DNA of 5,697 nt, taken from Armatimonadota bacterium. Its GTDB lineage: Bacteria; Armatimonadota; Armatimonadia; Armatimonadales; Armatimonadaceae. The position numbers were made by a program, and so were the translations under genes. The stretch lies in the NCBI GenBank assembly GCA_014379275.1, contig JACMMA010000139.1, positions 1-5,697 of the forward strand. The letters run 5' to 3'. The notes beneath the pieces were generated by a model. The model was given only the letters and a program-made list of their open reading frames with translations. It had not been told where the DNA came from and ran no database searches. Shown piece by piece: positions 1 through 4,738 of the stretch (position 1 is the first letter of the stretch; each line of letters opens with the position of its first letter).

Positions 1-170
1 GGGCGGATGTCGACCAGCAATTGCCCGAGTTCCGCACCCGACTCAGCTTCCTCAAGGACAAGCAACGGCGAGCCGTCCGTGCGGAGCAGGGCGTGTAGCC
101 CCGCCCGCACGGACGGATACGCGGCGACGATCACGACCGCCGGACCGGAATTTTCTTCTGTCGTTTCCAT
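1..170 (-). CDS. Response regulator, N-terminal part of the receiver domain (partial, runs off left edge)
   Basis: Reading leftward from an ATG at 170-168, 56 codons are open to the window edge. The peptide starts METTEENSGPAVVIVAAYPS and continues VRAGLHALLR. This matches the beta1-alpha1 start of NarL/FixJ-type receivers (typically I-A-D-D-H-P-x-V-R-x-G-L), and EEAESGAEL fits the following beta2/alpha2 stretch. NarL-family proteins are cytoplasmic transcription factors with a C-terminal HTH, but that part lies outside the window. The two acidic residues that normally bind Mg2+ at the end of beta1 are Ala16-Ala17 here, so the receiver may be phosphorylation-independent; whether the phosphoacceptor Asp is kept cannot be seen. 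No Shine-Dalgarno sequence precedes the ATG. The gene follows the protease at 349-1254 on the same strand, separated by an inverted-repeat element, so co-transcription is possible. Family assignment is fairly safe; subfamily is inference. Confidence 0.7.
   Translation of the reverse strand, partial: METTEENSGPAVVIVAAYPSVRAGLHALLRTDGSPLLVLEEAESGAELGQLLVDIR
73..116 (-). repeat. Perfect 12-bp inverted repeat inside the response-regulator gene
   Basis: CCGTCCGTGCGG at 73-84 is the exact reverse complement of CCGCACGGACGG at 105-116, with a 20-nt spacer. In the minus-strand mRNA this would form a strong GC-rich hairpin covering about nucleotides 55-98 of the response-regulator coding sequence. 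Whether it has any regulatory role cannot be told from sequence alone; it also encodes ordinary receiver residues. Confidence 0.75.
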
Positions 171-180
171 GTTTTTTGTT

Positions 181-345
181 TGAACCGCCAAGACGCCAAG
201 TCCGCCAAGGTAAGAGGGAGGGAAAAGAGGTTTTACGGTTTTTCGCTTCGCTCGCTATTGAGACGGCTTAACGAAACCGGCAAGCCTCATCTTAAACCCT
301 CTTCTCCTTCTCCTACCTTGGCGGACTTGGCGTCTTGGCGGTTCA
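181..345. repeat. 165-bp MITE/REP-like element with perfect 32-bp terminal inverted repeats
   Basis: The left arm (181-212) and right arm (314-345) are exact reverse complements over 32 bp. Each arm is itself built of three near-identical units, CCGCCAAG, ACGCCAAG and TCCGCCAAG. The 101-bp interior has weaker inner symmetry, for example CGGTTTTTCG (236-245) against CGAAACCG (272-279), and purine-rich against pyrimidine-rich flanks. The whole could therefore fold into one long stem-loop in DNA or RNA. It encodes no credible protein, and there is no clear target-site duplication outside the arms. It lies between the protease stop codon (349-351) and the response-regulator start (170), so it would also be transcribed between the two genes, where it could terminate transcription or stabilise the protease mRNA. 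Repeats with GCCAAG-rich ends resemble dispersed intergenic palindromes of several bacterial phyla, but I cannot check the copy number here. Confidence 0.8.
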
Positions 346-348
346 CAA

Positions 349-1254
349 CTACTCCGTTCCGGCGACCGTGGCGGCTACTGTGGTCGTCGCGCCGCCGCGT
401 AGCGCGGTGATCGTGATCGTTTCGCCCGCGATTAGATGGTGGCGCAGGGCGTCCACGTCCTCGACCGGGCTACCGTTCACGGCGAGTAGTGTGTCGCCGA
501 GGAACAAGCCCGCCGTTTCCGCCGCGCTACCTGGTTGCACGGAAACGACCAGCAAGCCGCGTGTTTGCAGGATGTTTTGTGAACCGCGCAAATTCTCCGG
601 CAGGGCGACTAATTGCGTGCGGACGCCGAGATAGCCGGGGCGTTTCGTCCCGTGCGCTTTCAGTTGTTCCGCGACGCGGATCACGAGTGGCACCCCGAGC
701 GCGACGCCCGCGCCGCGTCCGTAGAGCCGGTTGAGCAATCCGATCATCGCGCCGCCTGTCGTAACCAGTGCGCCGCCGGAAAAGCCGGGGTACAACACGG
801 CGTCTGTGGAAACGATATACTCGGCGTTCCCGTCGGTCTCGGTTTCCTGCACCTGCGACACCAGCCCGAGCGTCGCGGTCAAGCCCAGATCGCCGGGTCG
901 GGCGACGGCGAGCGCGAGTTCCCCGGTGCGCGGCGTTGCGGTCACAGTCGGTGCGGCGGGCAGGTCGGCTTCCACCTTGAGTAGCGCGATGTCGGTGTCC
1001 GCGTCCCGCCCGATTAGCGTTGCGGCGTGGCGGGTTCCGTCCGCCGTGATCACAAAAACCTCATCGCTTTCCACGGCGTGCGACGCGCCGACGATATAGC
1101 CCCCGCCGAGAGAAACGCCGCTCGCGGTGAAGCGCGTTCCATCGTCCACGCGCACCAGGAACGGCGCGATGATCGCCGTGGCGGCGGCGAGTTCGTCGGA
1201 AAGTCGGGCGAGAACGCCGGGGTTGGTTTCATTTTGTTGCATGGTCTGTTCCAT
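349..1254 (-). CDS. S1C (HtrA/Deg-like) trypsin-fold serine protease with one PDZ domain
   Basis: The 301-residue protein has a chymotrypsin-fold protease domain at about residues 25-200 and a PDZ domain at about 205-295. The catalytic triad is intact: His59 in GASHAVES, Asp88 in DTDIALLKV, and Ser159 in PGFSGGALV. The PDZ domain begins with the ligand loop GYLGV (207-211) and contains VQPGSAAETAGL and GDTLLAVNG. HtrA/Deg proteases degrade or refold damaged proteins, with the PDZ domain sensing exposed C-termini. Family members normally carry a signal peptide or membrane anchor. None is visible here, so the product is probably cytoplasmic, or its true start differs. The ATG at 1254 was preferred over an upstream in-frame TTG at 1296; GAAAGG lies 12 nt before it, and a second in-frame ATG at 1242 is also possible. 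The response-regulator gene lies downstream on the same strand, suggesting a stress-response unit (inference). Confidence 0.9.
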   Translation of the reverse strand: MEQTMQQNETNPGVLARLSDELAAATAIIAPFLVRVDDGTRFTASGVSLGGGYIVGASHAVESDEVFVITADGTRHAATLIGRDADTDIALLKVEADLPAAPTVTATPRTGELALAVARPGDLGLTATLGLVSQVQETETDGNAEYIVSTDAVLYPGFSGGALVTTGGAMIGLLNRLYGRGAGVALGVPLVIRVAEQLKAHGTKRPGYLGVRTQLVALPENLRGSQNILQTRGLLVVSVQPGSAAETAGLFLGDTLLAVNGSPVEDVDALRHHLIAGETITITALRGGATTTVAATVAGTE

Positions 1255-1274
1255 AAAATTAAAGAACCTTTCGT

Positions 1275-1293
1275 CGCCGGTTCGGTTCCGGCG
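1275..1293 (-). promoter_or_regulatory. Small hairpin upstream of the protease start
   Basis: CGCCGG (1275-1280) and CCGGCG (1288-1293) form a 6-bp GC stem around a 7-nt loop, about 20 nt upstream of the protease ATG at 1254. If transcription begins upstream of it, this would be a 5'-leader hairpin next to the GAAAGG ribosome-binding candidate. If the upstream TTG at 1296 is the true start, the hairpin is coding. Function unknown. Confidence 0.3.
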
Positions 1294-1464
1294 CAACCTG
1301 TTTTGGTATTGGGTTCAGGATAACGCGCGGCGCGGTGAGGGGCATCGGTCGTTGGAGCAGGCGGCATACCTGACCGGCTGGTTAGGTGCTGGGTGATTGG
1401 ATCCGGGCGGCGAGACGTTCCGCCGATAGATCTTGCTTCGCCCATAGCGGAACCGTTCACGGTC

Positions 1465-1476
1465 CTATTATAATAG
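1465..1476 (+). promoter_or_regulatory. Palindromic -10 box of the xisHI promoter, probably leaderless
   Basis: CTATTATAATAG is a perfect 12-bp palindrome containing a consensus TATAAT (1469-1474). The xisH ATG at 1484 lies 9 nt after this hexamer, so transcription starting 6-8 nt after the -10 would begin within a few bases of the start codon. No Shine-Dalgarno sequence is present, in keeping with a leaderless mRNA. No convincing -35 box is seen at normal spacing. Because the box is palindromic it reads TATAAT on the minus strand too, so it could also fire toward the divergent protease gene about 210 nt away. Confidence 0.55.
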
Positions 1477-1483
1477 CCGTATC

Positions 1484-1900
1484 ATGCCAGCCCTGGACCG
1501 ATACCATGAAGTCGTCCGCAACGCACTTATGAAAGATGGTTGGACGATTACCGATGATCCACTGACCATTCGTGTCGGGAAGCGCAAACTATTTGCCGAC
1601 CTGGGCGCGGAGCGCGTTCTTTCTGCGGAGAAAGGAACGCGCAAGATTGCCGTGGAGGTTAAGACGTTCCGCCGCGTTTCGACGATCGAGGATTTGCAGG
1701 ATGCGGTGGGGCAGTTTGTCGTCTACCGCGATTTGCTGGCTGAAACCGATTCCGAGCGAGAAGCATACGTCGCCGTGCCGGATGAGACGTTGGACGGGAT
1801 TTTCACAGAAGAGATCGGAAAGATACTTTTGCGGCGCGGATCCATTCGTGTCTTCGGTTACGATATAGCAAAGGAAACAATTACTAAATGGCTCCCCTGA
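1484..1900 (+). CDS. xisH: XisH family protein (fdxN-element excision controlling factor, nuclease-fold)
   Basis: The 138-residue product matches XisH along its whole length, including the hallmark stretch KLFADLGAER, VLSAEKGTRK, IAVEVKTF. In Anabaena, XisH and XisI are needed with the recombinase XisF for excision of the fdxN element; most homologues elsewhere have no known role. The sequence shows a PD-(D/E)XK-like pattern: Asp39, then Glu58-Val-Lys60 after a beta strand, and a downstream helix with Gln77 and Tyr81 (QxxxY). This suggests an endonuclease-like fold, although activity has not been shown here. The start is the ATG at 1484; there is no Shine-Dalgarno sequence and a -10 box sits just upstream. 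The 3' end overlaps xisI by 13 nt, indicating translational coupling. No recombinase gene is visible in the window, so an excision role is not supported locally. Confidence 0.92.
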   Translation: MPALDRYHEVVRNALMKDGWTITDDPLTIRVGKRKLFADLGAERVLSAEKGTRKIAVEVKTFRRVSTIEDLQDAVGQFVVYRDLLAETDSEREAYVAVPDETLDGIFTEEIGKILLRRGSIRVFGYDIAKETITKWLP

Positions 1901-2220
1901 CAAATGAAACCGCCACTATAGAGAGTGTTCTACAGCAGTGTGTGGAACGCTACGCGACACCGGACGCCCGAATGTTTACCGTGTTCGACGAACAGCGCGG
2001 ACATTTCCTCGTCATCGAAGAAGGGTGGCTCGGCAAAGAACATCTGTATAATCCGTTCGTCCATGTCGAATTGCAGGGCGGGCAGATTTGGGTGCAACAG
2101 GATTACACGAACCATGGAATCGCCAACGATTTAGCCGGTGCAGGTATACCGAAAGAGCGCATTGTGCTCGGCTATAAGCCCATTTCCGAGCGGAACGAAG
2201 TACTCTACAACGTCGCGTAA
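1888..2220 (+). CDS. xisI: XisI family protein, partner of XisH
   Basis: The 110-residue product is a full-length XisI. It has the family's FTVFDEQRGHFLVIEEGW block (residues 30-47) and the conserved centre HVELQGGQIWVQQDYT (59-74). The tail also fits: GIANDLAGAGIPKERIVLGY (77-96), followed by the usual NVA-type ending. XisI is always encoded beside XisH and probably binds it. The start ATG at 1888 lies inside the last codons of xisH; AAAGGA about 12 nt upstream could serve as a distant ribosome-binding site, but coupling to xisH translation is more likely. In Anabaena the pair controls excision specificity. In a genome segment without the cognate recombinase, a nuclease/regulator or toxin/antitoxin-like pair is a reasonable but unproven idea. 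A broken toxin-like frame begins right after the stop codon. Confidence 0.93.
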   Translation: MAPLTNETATIESVLQQCVERYATPDARMFTVFDEQRGHFLVIEEGWLGKEHLYNPFVHVELQGGQIWVQQDYTNHGIANDLAGAGIPKERIVLGYKPISERNEVLYNVA

Positions 2221-2221
2221 A

Positions 2222-2538
2222 CCCACTGACCCACTTGGCTTGCAGGCAGAGAACCTTACGTCTCTTGCTACTGTTCGTGCTGCAATCGCATCGGCTCTTG
2301 GAAAGCTAGCAAGTGACCCACAAACCGCGTTGCTAACGGGAAAGTGTTCGGTTCAGGATTCCATGTGTTTGTTCGTGTCGGAAATCGCGTCTATGATTCA
2401 CTAACAGGTGCACAAGGGCAAACGTTCTCGCAATGGGTGAGACGATTTCCTCAACAAAGGATCGGCGGATTGATACCTCAATCTTTCAAAGACGGATATA
2501 AACCTCAACCAATCAATCCTAACCATTTCGTACCGTAA
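2222..2538 (+). pseudogene. Frameshifted remnant of an Rhs-type polymorphic toxin C-terminus (possible papain-fold toxin)
   Basis: Directly after the xisI stop, one frame reads PTDPLGLQAENLTSLATVRA and continues helix-like to LLTGK at about 2343. The DPLGL motif resembles the conserved end of Rhs/YD-repeat cores, just before the variable toxin tip. The sense then appears to move to the neighbouring frame, open from a TGA at 2314-2316 to a TAA at 2536-2538. That frame reads GKVFGSGFHVFVRVGNRVYD, then SLTGAQGQTFSQWVRRFP, and ends PNHFVP. The order His, short beta hairpin (VRVGNRVYD), Asp and S/PLTG recalls the second half of papain-fold (Tox-PL-like) toxin domains, but the expected upstream catalytic Cys is not found. 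There is no ATG for the second part, only a GTG at 2344. I read it as a decayed orphan Rhs-CT module. The toxin family is tentative; a sequencing indel could also explain the frame change. Confidence 0.5.
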
Positions 2539-2543
2539 AATTC

Positions 2544-2927
2544 ATGAACTACATACTTTTTGCTACCTATAAATACGCGAATGCGTCCCTAGCGGCAGAT
2601 CATTTACGAGTAAGCGGTCACCACGTCATAGTTGTAGATGATGGTGAGCAAGCAATGGAAATGATAGCGTCAGCCGGAAAGCTACCGCTCGTACTGTTCG
2701 CCCACCACATCATGCCGAATATGGATGGTATGGAACTGTTCTATTCGTTTCGTCAACAGTTCCCAACATTTCAAACTAAGTTAATGCTTGGTCTGCCGAT
2801 GCCTAGTAACGGAGAACCTTGGCGTGAATGGGACGGTAGGGTTGATAGTTATATTATGTTGCCCTATTCCGACTGGCAATTAGTTTTATCCACTGAGCAG
2901 CTTCTTTTTTTGCGTGATAACACCTGA
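2544..2927 (+). CDS. Single-domain pseudo-receiver (CheY-like fold), possible immunity protein
   Basis: The 127-residue protein aligns by pattern with a response-regulator receiver: beta1 YILFATYKYAN, alpha1 LAADHLRVSGHHV, beta2 IVVDDGEQAMEMI, beta3 LVLFAHHIMPNMDGMEL (49-65), then YIMLPYSDWQLVL for beta5/alpha5. All phosphotransfer positions are replaced. The acidic pair after beta1 is Thr8-Tyr9, the phosphoacceptor Asp is His54, the Thr/Ser after beta4 is about Gly83, and the Lys before Pro107 is Leu106. Only the IMPNMDG loop (56-62) is preserved. It therefore cannot work as a normal phosphorylated switch and has no output domain. The ATG is 5 nt after the toxin-like frame's stop, where polymorphic toxin immunity genes usually sit, so an immunity or toxin-binding role is possible (inference). 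There is no Shine-Dalgarno sequence, and base composition is AT-richer than the flanking genes. Confidence 0.75.
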   Translation: MNYILFATYKYANASLAADHLRVSGHHVIVVDDGEQAMEMIASAGKLPLVLFAHHIMPNMDGMELFYSFRQQFPTFQTKLMLGLPMPSNGEPWREWDGRVDSYIMLPYSDWQLVLSTEQLLFLRDNT

Positions 2928-3058
2928 AATCTTATATGTCGGGTTGTTCGATGTCGCCCCTCTTGCAGATGGAATGAGATTATATTTTCGATGACCGAAT
3001 AAGCAACTCATGCAACAAGATTGTCAGACACCACATCCTGCCCGCATTCTAAATATTA

Positions 3059-3118
3059 CGAGGTAGAAATCCTCGAGTGACTGTTGACCAGTCAGCCTAA
3101 CAACCCCGCCCGAACGGG
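3059..3118 (+). promoter_or_regulatory. Cluster of three short inverted repeats upstream of the 3130 gene
   Basis: Three small dyads follow one another. CGAGG/CCTCG is at 3059-3075 with a 7-nt loop. TGACTG/CAGTCA is at 3078-3094 around TTGAC. CCCG-AA-CGGG is at 3109-3118, directly before the -10 box. The middle one carries a -35-like TTGACC (3084-3089), but this is 29 nt from the -10 and so too far to pair with it. They could be operator sites for the downstream operon. The rest of the gap 2928-3058 shows no gene, RNA or terminator that I can support. Confidence 0.35.
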
Positions 3119-3124
3119 TACAAT
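3119..3124 (+). promoter_or_regulatory. -10 box (TACAAT), leaderless promoter of the 3130-nudC operon
   Basis: TACAAT ends 5 nt before the ATG at 3130, so a start site 6-8 nt downstream would fall on or next to that ATG. No Shine-Dalgarno sequence is present. The arrangement repeats that seen before xisH, which supports leaderless transcription as a habit of this genome. Confidence 0.5.
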
Positions 3125-3129
3125 CCCGC

Positions 3130-3753
3130 ATGGAACCTTCTGAGACGGGCGACCTGCCCGACGCGCTCCGTGATGTGCCGCTCGATGTGTTGCTGACGTA
3201 TCGCAAGGTGGCGATGGCGGCGGTATCGGTCTATCTGGCGCTACCCGACGAGTACGCGGCGGCGATCTTGACCGACGCGATGGACGAGTATCATGCGAAC
3301 GAATTCAACGACCGCGAGATGTTGCGACGGAGCGACTACGCGGCGTATCTTTCGATGCTGTCGCGCGAGGCGATCGTCCGCTACGCCGGGACCGCCGCCG
3401 AAGGGCTGACCGCGCCACCGGACTCGCCGCTCGCGCAGAAGCGGGTGATGGGCGAAACCGGCGGACTCGGGATGACGGACGACATCAACGTCATTCTGCG
3501 CGTGCACGAACTGTGGGCGTGCCTCGAAGCGCCGGGCGGCGACGGGGCGTTCGGCGACGACGTGGACGGCCTGCTCGGTTTCGTCAAGCGGCACACGTGC
3601 AACTATTACAACGCGTGCGCGTTCCACCTCGTGCGCGAGAAGCTGCTGCCGGTGGTCGTGGACGCGGCGGAGCGCAGCTTTCGCGCGGAGGAAGCCCCAC
3701 TGACGGCGCGGGACCTGCGCGAAATGATCGACACACGGGGGTTGTTGCCATGA
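3130..3753 (+). CDS. Unrecognised 207-residue protein, coupled to nudC
   Basis: I do not recognise this family. The product is predicted soluble, acidic and mostly helical, with no signal peptide or membrane segment. Visible features are a helical N-terminal half (for example VLLTYRKVAMAAVSVYLALP, residues 20-39, and EYHANEFNDREMLRRSDYAA, 53-72). A Gly-rich linker containing MGETGGLGMTDDIN follows (107-120). Near residues 155-166 there is a cluster HTCNYYNACAFH, an HxC-x5-C-x2-H arrangement that could bind a metal, though this is only a suggestion. The C-terminus is a charged helix. GC-rich third positions over the whole length match the adjacent nudC gene, so it is a genuine resident gene. 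Its TGA overlaps the nudC ATG (ATGA, 3750-3753), implying translational coupling and perhaps a shared role around NAD or nucleotide metabolism (inference). Confidence 0.85.
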   Translation: MEPSETGDLPDALRDVPLDVLLTYRKVAMAAVSVYLALPDEYAAAILTDAMDEYHANEFNDREMLRRSDYAAYLSMLSREAIVRYAGTAAEGLTAPPDSPLAQKRVMGETGGLGMTDDINVILRVHELWACLEAPGGDGAFGDDVDGLLGFVKRHTCNYYNACAFHLVREKLLPVVVDAAERSFRAEEAPLTARDLREMIDTRGLLP

Positions 3754-4604
3754 ACAGCCTGGAACGTTTCGTGCGTGCCTATCCGCCCGCCGCGCCCCAA
3801 GCCGGTTCGGCGGCGTACTATCTGCCGTTCGTCGACGGGCGCGACCTGGTCACCGTTCCCGGCGAGGCGGGATCGGCGTCGCTGCTGTCCGGCGTCGTCG
3901 CGAACGCGTTGCCGTTCGCCGAAGCCGGGGCGGTCCCGTTGTACCTGGGCGACCTGGACGGCGTCGCGTGCCTCGCGTACCGCGCCGACGAAACCGCGGT
4001 CGCCGAGGCGGACCGTAGCGGGACTCCCGTGCGGAACCTTTTCGGCGTGTTGCCCGAAGCCGAATACACGCTCGTCGGCTACGCGCTCCACCTGATCAAC
4101 TGGGGCGAGATCAGCCGTTTCTGCCCGAAATGTGGCGGCGCGACCGAGGACACGCCGAACGCCTGGGCGAAAACCTGCACCGCTTGCGGCTACTGCGCCT
4201 ACCCGGTCGTCTCGCCCGCCGTTCTGATGCTCGTGCATGACGGCGGCAGGCGTCTCCTGCTGTCGCACAAGGCGGGATGGGGCGACCGGTGGAGCATCCT
4301 GGCGGGTTTCGTCGAGCCGGGCGAAACGATGGAAGGGTGTGTCGCGCGCGAAACACAGGAGGAGGTCGGCTTGCGCGTGACCGACATCGTGTATCACGGC
4401 AGCCAGCCCTGGCCCTACCCGCACCAACTCATGATCGGCTTCACCGCACGCGCGACCGACCCCGACATGCGACTCACCGTGGACGAATCCGAGCTCGACG
4501 GCGCGAAGTGGTTCGACGCAGACGCCCTGCCGCAACTGCCGGGAAAACTCTCACTCTCGCGCCAACTCATCGACGCGTGGGTTGACGGAGTTGAGCGGAA
4601 ATAA
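3750..4604 (+). CDS. nudC: NAD(H) pyrophosphatase NudC (Nudix hydrolase with zinc ribbon)
   Basis: The 284-residue cytoplasmic enzyme has the three-part NudC layout. First is an N-terminal domain (about 1-120). Second is a zinc ribbon with Cys125, Cys128, Cys143 and Cys146 (FCPKCGG and CTACGY). Third is a Nudix domain from about 153. The Nudix box fits GX5EX7REX2EEXGL exactly: Gly186, Glu192, Arg200-Glu201, Glu204-Glu205, Gly207-Leu208. It is followed by SQPWPYPHQLM (218-228), the family signature SQPWPxPxS that defines NAD(H) specificity, here with Gln226 where Ser is usual. NudC hydrolyses NAD(H) to NMN(H) and AMP and can remove NAD caps from RNA. The start is the ATG at 3750, overlapping the preceding stop; the open frame continues upstream but only as a shadow of the 3130 gene. 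Length is close to the family's normal size. Confidence 0.95.
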   Translation: MNSLERFVRAYPPAAPQAGSAAYYLPFVDGRDLVTVPGEAGSASLLSGVVANALPFAEAGAVPLYLGDLDGVACLAYRADETAVAEADRSGTPVRNLFGVLPEAEYTLVGYALHLINWGEISRFCPKCGGATEDTPNAWAKTCTACGYCAYPVVSPAVLMLVHDGGRRLLLSHKAGWGDRWSILAGFVEPGETMEGCVARETQEEVGLRVTDIVYHGSQPWPYPHQLMIGFTARATDPDMRLTVDESELDGAKWFDADALPQLPGKLSLSRQLIDAWVDGVERK

Positions 4605-4641
4605 TACTACCAGGAGGTTTAAATCACATAATCCCGTATAC

Positions 4642-4668
4642 GCCCTTGGGCAAAATGCTCAGGAGCAT
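4642..4668 (-). terminator. Tandem small hairpins in the convergent gap, weak terminator candidate
   Basis: Two short stems lie side by side: GCC/GGC at 4642-4651 and ATGCT/AGCAT at 4655-4668. Read on the minus strand the second is followed by TTTTG, so it could weakly terminate the leftward H-X9-DG operon ending at 4739. The stems are short and the T-run poor. The gap 4605-4738 also holds an AGGAGG (4612-4617) without a start codon at usable distance; no convincing gene is seen there. Confidence 0.25.
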
Positions 4669-4738
4669 CTAGGGAAAGGAGTAAACGAAAAAACGGTGGA
4701 CAGGCGTGAGACTCTCTCGTTTTGCGAAAATATCAGGT

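Noticed and set aside
180..410. Plus-strand open frame of 76 codons across the inverted-repeat element
   Set aside because: It starts from TTG, runs through both repeat arms and into the antisense of the protease gene, and has a low-complexity Arg/Ser-rich product. It is a by-product of the palindrome.
1297..1464. CRISPR, tRNA or other structured RNA in the divergent gap
   Set aside because: No repeated units, cloverleaf pattern or strong stem beyond the small hairpin at 1275-1293 could be found. An antisense-like open frame here has no domain signal.
2227..2321. Direct repeat TGACCCAC at 2227-2234 and 2314-2321
   Set aside because: Eight bases 87 bp apart are too short to support a duplication or attachment site by themselves.
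2138..2404. 88-codon open frame overlapping the end of xisI as an intact gene
   Set aside because: Its first 28 codons are an out-of-frame reading of xisI and its last ones an out-of-frame reading of the toxin-like peptide. Only the middle (from 2222) looks meaningful, so it is described as part of the pseudogene.
3513..3749. N-terminal extension of nudC from an upstream start
   Set aside because: The extra 79 residues are an Arg-rich shadow of the 3130 gene. The known NudC length and the ATGA overlap support the ATG at 3750.
3606..4535. Long minus-strand open frame (309 codons) opposite the 3130 gene and nudC
   Set aside because: It is antisense to two well-supported genes and owes its length to GC-rich third positions. 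The translation is Arg/Val/His-rich without any domain.
4636..4700. Possible riboswitch (GGGCAAAA, hairpin, GGGAAAGG) resembling a c-di-GMP-I aptamer
   Set aside because: The similarity is limited to short purine-rich pieces. The conserved GACGCAAAGCC-like segment and second stem are missing, and no gene follows on that strand.
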